Of a DNA stretch of 64,000 nt, positions 12,421-24,013 are shown piece by piece. The position numbers and the translations under genes are program-made. The notes beneath the pieces were generated by a model. The model did not search any database. It was given only the letters and a program-made list of their open reading frames with translations, and was not told where the DNA came from. Source of the DNA: Mixophyes australis (lineage: Eukaryota > Chordata > Amphibia > Anura > Limnodynastidae); assembly GCA_036250195.1 (NCBI GenBank), contig JAVHZZ010000009.1:99339771-99403770 (forward strand), in the 5' to 3' direction. The first letter of the stretch is position 1; each line of letters begins with the position of its first letter.

Positions 12421-13837
12421 TCGCTGTCTGTAAAGCTGATATCTCTTATATTGGCAGCAAAGCATACCCCGATATACCCAGAGTTAGTTCGGAGGTATCT
12501 GTAGGTAGCTAGCAATTCACTCCCTCTAACATATACCTCCATAAAGACTAGTAGATCCTACTTATTTAATTATTAATCTGACATTGACTAAGCAATATTA
12601 TAGCCTTACTGTGTATCAGAAGTATGTTAGCAAAAACGGATATAAAACAATCAATATATTGATTAAAATCATTACCGTTACGCTACCACTATCACTACTA
12701 CTGCTTAGCATATAACATGTCATTGATTAGCTACACCACAGTCTAATCTTATATCAGGTAAACGTTAGCAAGGAGTGGCTATAAATAAATAAGCACATTT
12801 GCTAAAATAAATATTGCTATGATCACTACCCTAATTAGCATAAGTCCTAATACCAATAGAGAATAATCAAACAGACAGCGAGTATTTTTATTCCTTTTAA
12901 CCTATATTTCGCTAAATTTTAATTAACACTGAATAAAAGTTATATCTTATAATTAAATTTAATCATCTGAAAACATCAGTGCACCTACAATACAACTTTC
13001 TTTTTCTTTTTCTATAATATTAAGTAATCGAGTTTAGGTGGCACCCCCAAGGTAAAATATACAAATAAGACTATACATTTATTGGGGTTATCTTTTCAGA
13101 TGATAACTAGTGCGATAGAATTTTTCTCTCTTCAGTCATAATCATTTTGCTAGCCCGTTTTATCTAGTCCAACATAAATACCTACACGAGGCAAAGAACA
13201 GTTGTGTTGTGTAGTAGGGATTCCGACATATAGTTAATTTGTTGAACAATATACTTTTATTAGTATAGTTTTATACTGTATAGGTTTTGTTTATTCATCA
13301 TGTTTTCTTAATTCACAATACATTGTTTAATCCATATCCCTGTGCTGCTTGTTGGTAATATCCTCCTTTAATATTTGCTGTGTACAGGAGAATATTTCAT
13401 GATCGTTTGGTGTACAGGTGCTTTGCAACTATCATTTGCATATATGTTAACAATAATCTCTTAACATTTACTTTTAAATGCACCTACAGTATACACTTAG
13501 GTCATTAATATTTTGCATACTATACAAAACTAACAATTTACTTAATTGATATTAGCAAGTAATTACTTTCTTTCGTTTGTTAATTAGTCATTACTTCTCC
13601 AGTTCAGCATATGCCATATTGTACAGGAATCATATTGGGAGATCGTTAGATATTATGATTGCATATCAATTGAAGAACAAATTTAAAGTTGATATAAAAA
13701 CTAATGAGGGAAACTGCTGGCTATTACTGCATACTGAAAATCTTGAAATAGAGAGGCATAGATTTAAACACCTACAAGTATACATTTGTACAACATCTAC
13801 ACAATGGGAGGAAATCAACTGGCTGCATTACTGTAAA
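12421..13837. other. AT-rich stretch without recognised features
   Basis: May include the rest of the Penelope-like terminal region just after the hammerhead. Otherwise nothing identified. Confidence 0.4.
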
Positions 13838-13845
13838 AAGTGATC

Positions 13846-13990
13846 CGGCCTATGCACTATTATCGCTATTAAGGTAATAGTGCGCTTAAATACCGTTATT
13901 ACGGTAGATTCAATGCCGGCTTCTAGCTCTCATTTCCTTGAGCTGAGAGCAGAAAGCTGGGTTAAATTTACCGTAATAACGGTAATAGGT
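13846..13990. mobile_element. Foldback MITE related to 15343-15500
   Basis: Inverted blocks around a GAGCTGAGAGCAGAAAGC core: GGTAATAGTGCGC...ACCGTTATTACGGTA at the left and TTTACCGTAATAACGGTAAT at the right. The same blocks occur at 15343-15500. The right end is obscured by the adjoining SINE. Confidence 0.65.
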
Positions 13991-13997
13991 TTAATGC

Positions 13998-14268
13998 TGC
14001 GCTACTTCATCATCATCATCATTTATTTATATAGCGGCAGTAATTCCGCAGCGCTGTACAGAGATCTCACTCACATCAGTCCCTGCCTCATTGGAGCTTA
14101 CAGTCTAAATTCCCTACCACACAGACAGACAGACACAGACTAGGGTCAATTTGTTATCAGCCAATTAACCTACTAAAATGTTTTTGGAGTGTGGGAGGAA
14201 ACTAGAGCACCCGGAGGAAACCTACGCAAAAACAGAAGTGCTAACCACTTAGCCACCGTGCTTCCCCA
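13998..14268 (-). mobile_element. tRNA-headed SINE with L2-like tail
   Basis: Minus-strand copy. The ATCATCATC tail is followed by the reversed GCGCTGCGGAATTACTGCCGCTATATAAATAAATG block, the GCAGGGACTGATGTGA block and the CTCCGGGTGC block, ending with the reversed GGTGGCTAAGTGGTTAGCAC head. It abuts or splits the MITE at 13846. Confidence 0.85.
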
Positions 14269-14280
14269 AATACCTATATA

Positions 14281-15340
14281 TTTTTATTTGCATTTATGGT
14301 AGTGTACCTGTTATTATAATTCCTCTATAAAATGGACCCAAATGTGTCAAAAAGAATCTTATTCAAAGCAGTGGTTGTGTTTTGATTACCACCATCTTCA
14401 AAATAATGGTAAAATCTGACTGGATTTCCTGGTTGCAAAAGCTCTTGTGATAGTAATGGAGAGGCCTTCAAAACATTTCTGTCTCTAACCCATGATTTTG
14501 ATTTTAATATCTTACCTTGTAAAACTAAATTTAGTGACCACTAAAACACAAAAAAACAGGTCCATAACTTAAAAAACCAAGTAAAAATAGAATTGCTCTC
14601 TGGATATTTCCATGTTTATTAAGGACATTGCTAATCTAGAGACCAGCGGTGGTAGAAATAAAATAATCAAAAAAGAATTGACTGATTTGTATTGTTTGGT
14701 GATTTCTTTTTTAGATTTATGGCACAGAAAAACAAATTGTAGAAAACCAGACCAATGACCCTTAGGACCTAGATCTTTATTGCACTCCAGCTCATCTTAT
14801 AATAGAGATGCCAGGTGACAAAATTATGTAGGACGGACTGTGGTTTCCTACCGTTATCATTTTAATAAGTAGTTATGAACAAACATCTAGCTTTTCATTT
14901 TATCCATATATTTGTGTGTGTGTGTGTGTGTGTGTGTATAAAAGTCATTTTTAAAAAACTATACTTGTATAGGTTAGGAAATATATAAGTTATTCCATAT
15001 AAACACATCGCAAAAATATAGCATTTGACTAAATTGGATTTTCTTTAGCAGGTATATGTTATGCCCATTTTTCTATGTTTCATAGCTCATTTTAATTTTC
15101 ATTTATTTGTTACTGTATTATGCTGCGGGGTGGAGCGAAAAATTCTAACTGTGCTACAAAGTATTCTCCTGCATTTGTGGAACTTACATAACTTTAATAG
15201 ATTTCACATAATGGCAATTTACAAATATCGTGCAGAATAGAGAGTGTACTGTATGGATTTTTAACCTCTGTAAAAAATTTTGTTCCACCATGAAACTTGA
15301 TGTGAGTGACAGTTTGTCACAGCTTTGCTTATCTACACTT
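14281..15340. other. Unassigned stretch with a (TG)n tract
   Basis: A (TG)n run at about 14912-14938. Nothing else recognised. Confidence 0.5.
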
Positions 15341-15342
15341 TA

Positions 15343-15500
15343 GAGGGAATTCAATTGGCCGCGACTACGGTAATAGTGCGCATTATTACCGTTAGTACGG
15401 TAATTTTTAACTCTGAGCTGCGAGCAGAAATCCAGATTAAAATTACCGTATGACAGTAATAGTTACTTTCGAGAGTAACTCGGCCAATTGAATTCCCCCT
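15343..15500. mobile_element. Foldback MITE (GGGAATTCAATTGGCC termini)
   Basis: Long terminal inverted repeats: GAGGGAATTCAATTGGCCG at the left and the complement of CGGCCAATTGAATTCCCCC at the right, with inner inverted blocks GGTAATAGTGCGC and ATTACCGT. The target duplication is not clear, so superfamily is unassigned. The GGGN-ATTCAATT ends resemble the Harbinger-like MITE at 19400. Confidence 0.8.
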
Positions 15501-15585
15501 ATATGTAAATCTTGGTTGTTGATTACAACTTCATGATGTGACATTATGGGCCTTATTCATTAAAGCATGCAAAACTAGCATAAAT

Positions 15586-16131
15586 TGTGTGTTTTTTTAA
15601 AATGCACGCAAATGGGTCTTGAAGAGCTGGGAAGCCCTGGTGCAGGACCTGTAGGAGGTGCCACGGTCTGCAGGAGGACACTGGTGTCCAGGTAACTGAG
15701 ATGATGAATCAGAGGTACAGAGGAATAAAAAGGACTGCAGAATGGTGTAGCGCTGAGGTCCTGATGAGCTGCGAAGCCCTGGTGCAGGATCTGTAGAAGG
15801 CACGACAATCTGCAGGAGGATCAAACAGCAAATAAAGGGAAACCAACAGGAGCCAGAGAAAGGAGCCTCCTAACAGGTAGAGAGACCTGCAGATCGGACA
15901 CTTAGGAGCTATAGTAGGTGCTTTATATAGAAGGAGCCTAGCAGGTAATCAGCCAATGGATCAAATGAAGGGAAGTTATAAAAGTTGGGTCCACGCATGT
16001 GCAGAACTTCTGGCAAGATAGTGCCCACCAACGGGGAGCGCAGCATTGATACAGAGAGGAGAGTGGCTGCAGGAGGGGCAGGTAGGTGCGCTGGACCCTG
16101 ACCACAAGGTTAGCAAGTCCGGTGTGTGACA
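15586..16131 (-). mobile_element. Probable antisense solo LTR
   Basis: The minus strand begins TGTCACACACCGG and carries a promoter-like CTATATAAAG near 15923-15932 (reversed). TAAAT (15581-15585) and TAAAC (16132-16136) would be a 5-bp duplication with one mismatch. The left edge is uncertain because it runs into a T-rich stretch. It includes two diverged tandem units (around 15613 and 15764) sharing GAAGCCCTGGTGCAGGA. Confidence 0.45.
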
Positions 16132-16136
16132 TAAAC

Positions 16137-17287
16137 TTATTTATAGCTTAAATTAACCATGCCTTCATTACATGTGGTACTTTTGTATGTCTGAAGGTTT
16201 GTTTTTGTCAAAGTGTGCCATGAAAGTACAAAATTAATCCAAAATTAATCCAATCAAAACTATAGGGTGAGCCCAAACTCCATCAGCTCAGAGCTGGTGC
16301 AATATTTATGTCCTTTTCCAGAATGGAAATGGATGCGTGTCCTTCCGTATAATGAAAATTCTATTTTTGCACTTCTTTGTAAAACAAAGGTCATCGGTGC
16401 ACCCGCTCTATGCTTAGCAGGAAGCACCCTTACGTCTCCTATCGGCCGTGACAAATTCTGCTTCTCTGCAAATCCGTGTTGTTTGGTCGAAATAGTTGAT
16501 TTAGATTTTCTGTTGCTTCTCCATTTTGACCTAGGTAAAATACTTCCAAGATGTTACTCTATTATTTTCTCCTAATTTTACTGAAACATTGCCATTACTG
16601 TATCTGCTTTACGATTAATATATTCATTTTTACATTTTCAACCTATTCAATAATTATTTTCATACCATGCAATAATTATTTGCATACATACATTTTAGTA
16701 TAGATCTACTTCACAAGAATATATTTTTGTATTTTCCATGTGTATTTATCTAATGTAAATAGTAAAGGATGAATGTATAATCTAGTACAACATAGTTTTT
16801 GCGATGTTCATGTAAGTCTGCTTGCAGAGTTCACCATGTGGTAAATTTGCTATTGTTTATATTCTCTTCACTATGATCTATGTATTTTCACACAAAGCCT
16901 GCTAGTCAGACTTATTCAAGAGTGATAATCCTCTCATAGCATGATAGCTTGGGTGCTATTTGCAAGGGATTTGTATGACATAAACGGGCACATGGCCAGA
17001 TCTAGAAAGGTCGAAAATGTAACAGGGAGCAGGCAAATAGGTGACAGACATAATTCCCAAAGTTTGCTCATAGACTGCATAAAGGGTTAGCATACAACCT
17101 TCTGGCACACACACATTTCCCTGTGCCAGGCATAAGTAAGCAAAAACAATTTTGAAATTACAATTCTTTTCATATCTTCTGGCAAAAACACTGATTGTAG
17201 CTCTGCAAATCCCAATCCAGATTTTTCACCGAACAACATACTTATTAGGGCCTCACGTAGCATTAGACAAAGTTTGCGTAAAAAACA
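16137..17287. other. Unassigned intergenic stretch
   Basis: No repeat, RNA gene or credible ORF recognised. The frame at 16267-16575 (102 codons) has no motif. Confidence 0.45.
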
Positions 17288-17570
17288 CATACTTGCCAAC
17301 TCTCCCGGAATATCCGGGAGACTCACGAAATTCGGGTCGGTCTCAGGGACTCCCGGGAGAGCAGGCAAGTCTCCTGCATCCCACAACTCTCTAGCCTAAA
17401 TGATGTGAAGCGCGTCATTTTGGCCCCGCCCCCCGAAACAAAACGGCATTTCCGTCATGGGGGTGTGGCCAAAATGCTGCATCTGTCTGTGCCCCACCCC
17501 TTCCCACCCTCTAGTCACGCCCCTCTCCTGGAGTACACTTGCCGAACGTAGGGAAGTATGAAAAAACATG
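17288..17570. repeat. GC-rich dispersed repeat with CCCGGGAG foldback end
   Basis: Begins ACATACTTGCCAACTCTCCC, with nested complementary blocks (CTCCCGGAATATCCGGGAG, then ACTCCCGGGAGAG), and ends near GAACGTAGGGAAGTATG. It stands out from the AT-rich surroundings in GC and CpG content, which suggests an inserted element. I recall similar sequence being common in frog genomes but cannot name the family. Confidence 0.6.
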
Positions 17571-18239
17571 GACATAAAGTGCGTACTAAAACACATTTAA
17601 GTGTCTAGGCAGAGCTTCACATATTTTAAAATTCGTGAGACTCAGCATACTACATTAAAGGCGCCTGTTGCATGTAGATACGTTTAAATCATTAATTGTA
17701 TCATGCGGTAGAGATGGCAGTCATCATCATCAAGTTGATGAGTGTAATAAACAAGCACTGTAACCTCTCCAGCAAAGTACTACCAGCACTAACACTCATA
17801 GACTAGTAGCAGAATTTGTTCCACGCTGTTTGTCCCACAACAAAGCTGCTACCAGCACTAGCCTATGACACGATAGCAGTTAAACCCGCAGCATAGGTTC
17901 AGCAGAGGTCTGAATTCCCTAGGGGGAATAAAATGACAACTAGCAGAGCATGCTGACAATTTTAATACTACAAGCGTCAGCATGGCCTGGCATCCAATGC
18001 CTGTTGAGACCTGTAATGCACATATAAAGAAATACACTAAAATAAACACAGTGTAAGCACGGTGTAAAAAGTAATTTATTAAAAATAAAAACACTCCCAG
18101 ACAACTTTGTTCCTCAGTTTATTCCCTGTCTAAATCCTTGCAGGGGATCTATTTTGAATCTTGTAAATCCTTTTGGTAAAAAATGAAAAAAACCATAAGA
18201 AATGCTAAAAACCTGCTCCGTTTTACTATCAGACCCAGG
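17571..18239. other. Unassigned intergenic stretch
   Basis: Only a weak internal duplication (ACTACCAGCACTA and GCTACCAGCACTAG at about 17780 and 17848) is seen. Confidence 0.4.
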
Positions 18240-18460
18240 GGCGGGCTGGGCTGCTCAGTCTGACCATTGTTTGGGCCGGGCCCCCCTGCCCCACTGCAAG
18301 CTTACCTTAATATTACCGGCGGCCGCATCACAAAACACGCGATATGGCCGCGTCAGCGCACAGGTGCATCATCAATGACGCGGCCGCATCGCGTGTCATG
18401 TGATGCGGCCGCCTGTGCGCCCTCCGGGGTGATATTTGCCAGCCCGTGCCTGATCAGACC
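18240..18460. repeat. CpG-rich foldback repeat with repeated GCGGCCGC
   Basis: Arms GGCGGCCGCATCACAAAACA (from about 18319) and the complementary TGTCATGTGATGCGGCCGCC (to about 18412) enclose a second inverted pair GATATGGCCGCGTCA / TGACGCGGCCGCATCGC. The outer boundaries are uncertain. Confidence 0.65.
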
Positions 18461-18622
18461 CCCCCATGGGGTTTCACCAATAATTGCAATGAACTACATT
18501 GATTTATTGTAGCTCATTGATGCCCTCTAACTTCTGGCCAGCACATTTGCTGTCTGGTCCTATGGCAGTCACTTAAGCCCAAAGCAGCGCTGTACTCGCC
18601 TTAAATATGTGCACGTACACAT

Positions 18623-18964
18623 GGGGCAGCACGGTGGCTTAGTGGTTAGCACTTCTGCCTCACAGCACTGGAGTCATGAGTTCAATTCCCGACCATGGCC
18701 TTATCTGTATGGAGTTTGTATGTTATTCCCGTGTTTGCGTGGGTTTCCTCCGGCTGCTCCGGTTTCCTCCCACACTCCAAAAACATACTGGTAGGTTAAT
18801 TGACTGCTATCAAAATTTACCCTAGTCTCTCTCTCTGCCGTGTGTGTATGTTAGGAAATTTAGACTGTAAGCTACAATGGGGCAGGGACTGATGTGACTG
18901 AGTCCTCTGTACAGCGCTGCGGAATCAGTGGCGCTATATAAATAAATGGTGATGATGATGATGG
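18623..18964 (+). mobile_element. tRNA-headed SINE with L2-like tail, best copy
   Basis: The head GGGCAGCACGGTGGCTTAGTGG contains a pol III A-box-like TGGCTTAGTGG, and 18678-18688 (GAGTTCAATTC) is a B-box-like element, 30-35 nt apart as in tRNA-derived SINEs. The body carries GGTTTCCTCCCACACTCCAA. The tail ACAGCGCTGCGGAA...GGCGCTATATAAATAAATG followed by (GAT)n closely resembles the L2 LINE 3' end at 59910-59980, implying mobilisation by L2 reverse transcriptase. Other copies are at 8228, 13998 and 35232. Confidence 0.85.
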
Positions 18965-19336
18965 TTTTATGGTGCATTTGTAGAGGATAATCAGTTAGGT
19001 GAAGTCTAGCAGATCCTAACAATGAGAAAGTAATGAGCAGGGGCATCAATGTGTATTGCTTTGCAGACCAGTACAGTAACAATTTTTTTTTTGGGCGATA
19101 TTATAGTGAGATAAAGAAGTGAAAAGGAGGCATTTTTGGAGCATGTCCACTAGGCAAAAGGACTTCAGTTTTGCACCTGCTTACAGGCAGACGTCTTTGG
19201 GTCTCATTCTATACTATTAACGATACCAGTTTGCCATTTCCATGTTGTTCTTCTATAGTAGATGCTCAATCTAAGCAATCTAATAAAAGACTTAACACAC
19301 ATTTTTCACAGGTAATAAAGACAGTCTTGGTGGTAG

Positions 19337-19640
19337 ATTCACTAAACTGCGGGTTTGAAAAAGTGGAGATGTTGCCTATAACAACCAATAAGACTCTAAG
19401 GGGCATATTCAATTCCGATCCCGATTCGCGGGATCGCGCCAGAATGGGCGCGAACATAATCCGTGGTACCGCAATAACGTGGATAACGCGTTATTGCGAT
19501 ACCGTATTACCGGCAGTAGTGCGCATTTTCGGATCGGAATTGAATATGCCCCTAACTGTCATTTTGTCTTTTTGTAGAATGTACTAAATAAATGACAACT
19601 AGAATCTGATTGGTTGCTATAGGCAACATATTCACTAATA
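19337..19640. mobile_element. Foldback MITE (TTTACTAAACTGCGGG family), interrupted
   Basis: The left part GATTCACTAAACTGCGGGTT matches the MITE at 51996-52169. The right part resumes at 19556 (CTGTCATTTTGTC) after a 153-bp nested insertion. The right terminus is eroded. Confidence 0.75.
19400..19552. mobile_element. Harbinger-type MITE nested in another MITE
   Basis: 153 bp with terminal inverted repeats GGGGCATATTCAATTCCGAT and its complement at 19533-19552. TAA flanks both sides (19397-19399 and 19553-19555). A 3-bp TWA duplication is characteristic of PIF/Harbinger transposases. Inner GC-rich blocks (CGCGTTATTGCG) are also inverted. Confidence 0.85.
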
Positions 19641-20947
19641 ATTATAAGACATAAATGCGGCTAAACTGAGCAGGATTTTTGGTGGAAAAAAACCTTTATT
19701 AGTTGTGGCGGCCCCTCCTGAGAGCAGAGGATAGTCACGCATCTTGAAGTGTGCCGGGCAGAGAATTCAGATGCTGCGGTGTAAAACCACTGCGTTTTGC
19801 TGTACAAATCGGGTGCACTTCCACTCCAGACATGAAAATAAATCACGTTACTGTTTGAGTATTACTATTACAATAATAGCTTGCAAAAAAGTGAAACTGC
19901 TTTGCATTTGTATCTTAGTAGCCGCATTTTTTATTTCTGTCAGTTTGTCTTTGAAAAGTGACTTCATTAAAGGTCTGGTTGTGTTCTGAAGCTTATGTGC
20001 TATGTATGCAACCTTTGGAAAATGTGAAGCTTCATACACACAACATAAATTGTATTACCTTAGGCCTTTTACTCAATTGTGAAGTGAATTTTCAGCAGAT
20101 AATTGATACCACAGCATTGCCTGTAACATTAATGAAAACAAAGGAGTAAAGAGAAGTGTTTTGGAGAACAGATGTAATCAGCATGGGTTTTTTATCTAAT
20201 CACAATAAAGATATAAGGTAGATGAAAAATCACAAATTATTCATTTCCTGTGGTATAATTTGTCCCAATATGTCTTGACATAACCAGAAACCACAAGGAT
20301 TTGAGGAGGCTTGGCAATAAAGACAAACACAATCCACGATCCTCCAAATGTTGCTTGAAGCTACACTGGCCTTTGGTCACAGCATGTCACAGGAATTTGT
20401 CAAATTTGAACTTAATTTGTTCACTGCACCATGAAGCCTCATAGAGAACATGCAGAGATAGCCAAGCATTGTGTTGTTGTAAAGGCACCGATCCGAAAGT
20501 TTGTATTCCATCTCGGCAAGTTAGCAAATATTCATAAACATTGCTGATATTTATAGAAATAGAAACATGTTGGATCCATGAACACACAAGATACATTTTC
20601 TGTCTATTTTTAGCATAAAAAAATACGAGAAGGGCCAAGTCACTGAGAAGTTAAATATTAAAGATATTTAACAAATATTAAAGATATTTTAGCAAAGAAA
20701 AATGTAAAACATATTTTTAAAGTTCATCTTTTCAGAATTAGCAAAAACAATCATTTTAAAGTATTTTTAGCAATGAAAGATGCATAATTATGTGTAATTT
20801 TAGCTTTAAATCATAATCTACCTCAAAACCGGTTTCAATGCACTGAAAAAACTTGTTAATTAATTATTGTTGTCCACATGTGCTCATATCGGGAACCAGT
20901 ACAGGTTTTTACTCTGATTTTTCTATTAATACCATTAATGTTAGAGT
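19641..20947. other. Unassigned intergenic stretch
   Basis: AT-rich. No supported feature. Confidence 0.5.
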
Positions 20948-20952
20948 CTTCA

Positions 20953-21792
20953 TGTCATACGCTGGTCCTATAGTCAGGTCCCAGCTCTGTGACTTTCCCT
21001 TTAAGAACCATGATTCTGCTTGCTTCTCTTTCAGAGACATTACTTTCACAGGTGTTCCTAGCTACTGTGATCTGGACCACTCCCTAAACCTCATTGGTCC
21101 TGGAGCACTATATGAACCTCCCAAGGTTATGGGCTCATGGCCTGATCTTTGTGTTACTCAGTCTACCTTGGTCTAGGCTATATATCCTACTGCTGTTACC
21201 TGTGTGCTGGACTTCTACATCTACAACCTCCATACCTGGTACTTGTAGTTCCACACTGCTTACTGAATCTCCTATGGCTGTTACCTGTGTACTGGACTTC
21301 TACATATGCACACTGAACTGTCTTGTGAGTTGCTTATTACAACTGCACTCATATTGATTGGCTCAACTACCTCTCTGCTCGGCTGCCTGTATTCTTTACT
21401 GAACTATAATCAAGTTACCTTGTCATCTGTGATTCTATGTTTGGCACAGCTATTATTATTACTCTGCTGATTATTAGTTGCTGGACTGTTATTAAGAATA
21501 TATTGCCAAGCTAGTTGCCAGTTCCGTTATTCAAGTTGTGTGCATTCATTCTTCATGCTGTTGCTATTGGTTACCAACTGAACTTCTTTTGTGATTTCAT
21601 TGTATTTTGTGAACTGTCGTGTACTCAGCTTGCTGAGTTGTACATATCTTTCACTGTTGCGGTTATACCATCTACCAATATACTATATTGCAAGCTACTA
21701 TCATCTTCTGTTTTGTTCAACCTCCACCATCCACTGCTAATAACATCCCAGTAGTGGCAAAAGGGATCCATAAAATATTCTTAGCCGTGACA
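20953..21792 (+). mobile_element. Solo LTR, 840 bp
   Basis: Begins TGTCATACG and ends CCGTGACA, flanked by perfect 5-bp duplications CTTCA (20948-20952 and 21793-21797). No partner LTR or internal region. Contains TATA-like CACTATATGAAC near 21106-21117. The short frames within it (such as 20853-21176 and 21515-21754) are LTR sequence, not genes. Confidence 0.85.
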
Positions 21793-21797
21793 CTTCA

Positions 21798-23062
21798 AAA
21801 CTGCATTACAGGTCATCTTTAAAGCAGGAGCATACTATTTACCAAGGGTGCACAACACAATAACTAGGGCCCATAAATAGTTTGGAGAGAAGGAGCTAGT
21901 TGTAGCAGATGGGGAGAGTTGCAGCCATAGGCCCCGCCACCACCATGTGATGGCAGGTGAGGTCAATGGGTGGTTGCCTGGTTTAATGAGGCTAGTGCCT
22001 CACCTAAGATGGCACCAGTGATGTGAATCACTGCATCACCAATGGGGGGTAGAGCTTAGTCATGTTTAGCGATAGCACTAGCGCTAGCTAGGGGAACCTC
22101 AAATGAGGGATCAGAGTCTATAAGAACTCTGGTGGCCATTTTGGAGAGCCAGGACTGGTGCGTGGCTAGTGCCACAAGGTGCCATTTCAAGACCCTAGTA
22201 AGGGGAATGATAGCCCCAAGTCATTAAGGGCATTAAAGAACCCCAAAGAGTGGCCATGATATCACCTTTAGGGGTACACGAAAGAGGCTCCAGTGCAGAG
22301 ACAGAGCATGTAAAAATGCAGTACTGCATAACAGGTGCCCCTGAATGACAGTGGACAAGAAGGGGAGAGTCCCCAACACCAAAGGTCCTAGAATAGAAGA
22401 GACTTTGAATTTAAAGTTGCCTGAAGCAGCATGTCTGAAAGAGAGGGATGAATGGTTGGTAGAAAGATGCCCTTGGAATGGGTGAGTGCGTGGAAGCTGC
22501 CATGGAGCATTTGTATGCAGAAAAGGGGCAAAGAGCTCCTGGATATATTGAGTAAAAGTTTTAGCACCCAGGAAGAGTTTTCATTGTTAGATGCCATGGG
22601 AGACTGTGACTTATTGTGCACTTACCCTACAGTCAGGGGAGTGCTGTGAGACATTAAGTGACTACAAGCCTGTGGTGGAGTAATCTCTAATTACTGGGAT
22701 GTGTAATGCCAGAAATGAAATGTTCCCTGAGCAGTTTTTCCCAGCTTTAGTAGAGATGAAGGGAGGTCAGCTGTTTTACAAAATTAGTTGAGTTATTAGC
22801 ACTGAGTCATGGACTAAGTGACAGGAGAAGAATAAAGTAGATCAGAACAGTACCAGTCCTTCAAGGGGGACTATCAGATTAGAACCCAAGTCCCATAAGA
22901 ACGAGAGAGAAAGTCCCACTGCATACTTCTGAGAGTGCCAATGGTATACCAAGTGTGGGAACCTTTTTGCAAGTAACAATACTGCCCAGAGACTGTGACA
23001 GCTACTGAGAAGAGCATTGTTGTACCCAGTAAAAGATTGGTGGAGTGGGCCTTATAGATCAA
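21798..23062. other. Unassigned, relatively GC-rich stretch
   Basis: Contains several ATGGTGGC/GTGATGGCAGG-like phrases and a 65-codon frame at 22452-22649 without a motif. It may be an old element body but I cannot assign it. Confidence 0.4.
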
Positions 23063-23067
23063 GCTAG

Positions 23068-23627
23068 TGTTGGGATCTGCATCAGAATGCTGCTTCATCT
23101 CAGCAGGTCCTGCCTCTGGGACTTTATTGGAATTTGTTGTTATACTTACACTGTGGTACCTGTAAACCACCAGGGGTGGTGCTATTCAGCCTTACCGTCC
23201 CACTACCAGGGGTTAACTAGCTTCAGCTAGTTAATCCATTGCTCCTGAGTGTCTCATATATATATATGCCTGCCTCTTCCAGCTTTCCTTGCTGGTCATT
23301 AATGGTTCTATGCCTTTTTATGTTTGTTACCTTGGATTAACTGCCTCGCTTTCTTTGTTCCTGTGGATATCCTTGCTTAGCCAGTTCCTGCTTCTTTGTA
23401 AAGCATTTACCACTCACCTATATCTCCTCCTGGAGGTAAACCTGATATTTACATTATTCCTGATAATCTGCAATACCTGGAAATCTGTTTATTCACTGAC
23501 CTGTTCTATGTTCACATTGCATTACCTGGACTGTGTTTTCACTGCAATAAACAGTTTAAAGTTTTCACAATATGTCTGACACCATGGCTGCAATTAAGGA
23601 CCTTATTTATGGAACAGATTTGTAACA
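23068..23627 (+). repeat. 5' LTR
   Basis: TGTTGGG...TGTAACA, 560 bp. The TATA tract at 23256-23267 places the transcription start near 23288-23291, giving a U3 of about 220 bp. The AATAAA at 23546-23551 serves as the poly(A) signal. Confidence 0.9.
23256..23267 (+). promoter_or_regulatory. LTR TATA element
   Basis: ATATATATATAT about 30 nt upstream of the proposed transcript 5' end at about 23290. The 3' LTR keeps a shorter version (CATATATATGCC). Confidence 0.65.
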
Positions 23628-23628
23628 G

Positions 23629-23638
23629 AATGACCTGC
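23629..23638 (+). promoter_or_regulatory. Putative self-priming primer-binding site
   Basis: AATGACCTGC begins two bases after the 5' LTR. It is complementary to GCTGGTCATT (23291-23300), at the predicted RNA 5' end, in 9 of 10 positions. Tf1/sushi-group elements prime reverse transcription with the first about 11 nt of their own RNA, and this arrangement fits that. A tRNA-type site is not evident. Confidence 0.6.
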
Positions 23639-23734
23639 CCAAAAAACAGCTTTGGAGCCATGTGAAAGATCCTGCTTCAGATCTGTTCCTGGGATTCCCA
23701 CTGGAATTGTTTCTATTTGTTTTCTCCTGCTAAC

Positions 23735-24012
23735 ATGTCTGCCTTACAAATTACTGAACTACCTCTGCTGCAGACTCTACAAGTAGACATAATTTATTAT
23801 GCACTCAGCTGGCTAAGTTGTCTGCTTTACTTTCAGACCCACTCAGGAAACTGTCAGATTCTGTTTCTCCCAATTCAAATGTTGTTGATTTGCCTCAACC
23901 AACTTTGTCTGCTGCTGAAAGCATGCAAACAGCACATCTTTATAATGCTACTACTAATTTGCGGTTAACCAAGAACTACTGTTTGCAGGTGGTCCACGCC
24001 CCCATAGACTGA
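23735..24012 (+). pseudogene. Gag N-terminal segment
   Basis: Frame with MSALLSDPLRKLSDSV and, further on, TNLRLTKNYC. This N-terminal style (coiled, LSALLSDPL-type) precedes capsid in sushi-like Gag proteins. The frame closes at 24010-24012 and the expected capsid does not follow. Frameshifts are likely, since the upstream part (MSALQITELPLLQTLQ, 23735 on) is in another frame. Confidence 0.5.
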
Positions 24013-24013
24013 A

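Noticed and set aside
20853..21754. Frames 20853-21176, 21094-21357 and 21515-21754 as small genes
   Set aside because: All lie in or at the edge of a solo LTR with perfect target duplications.
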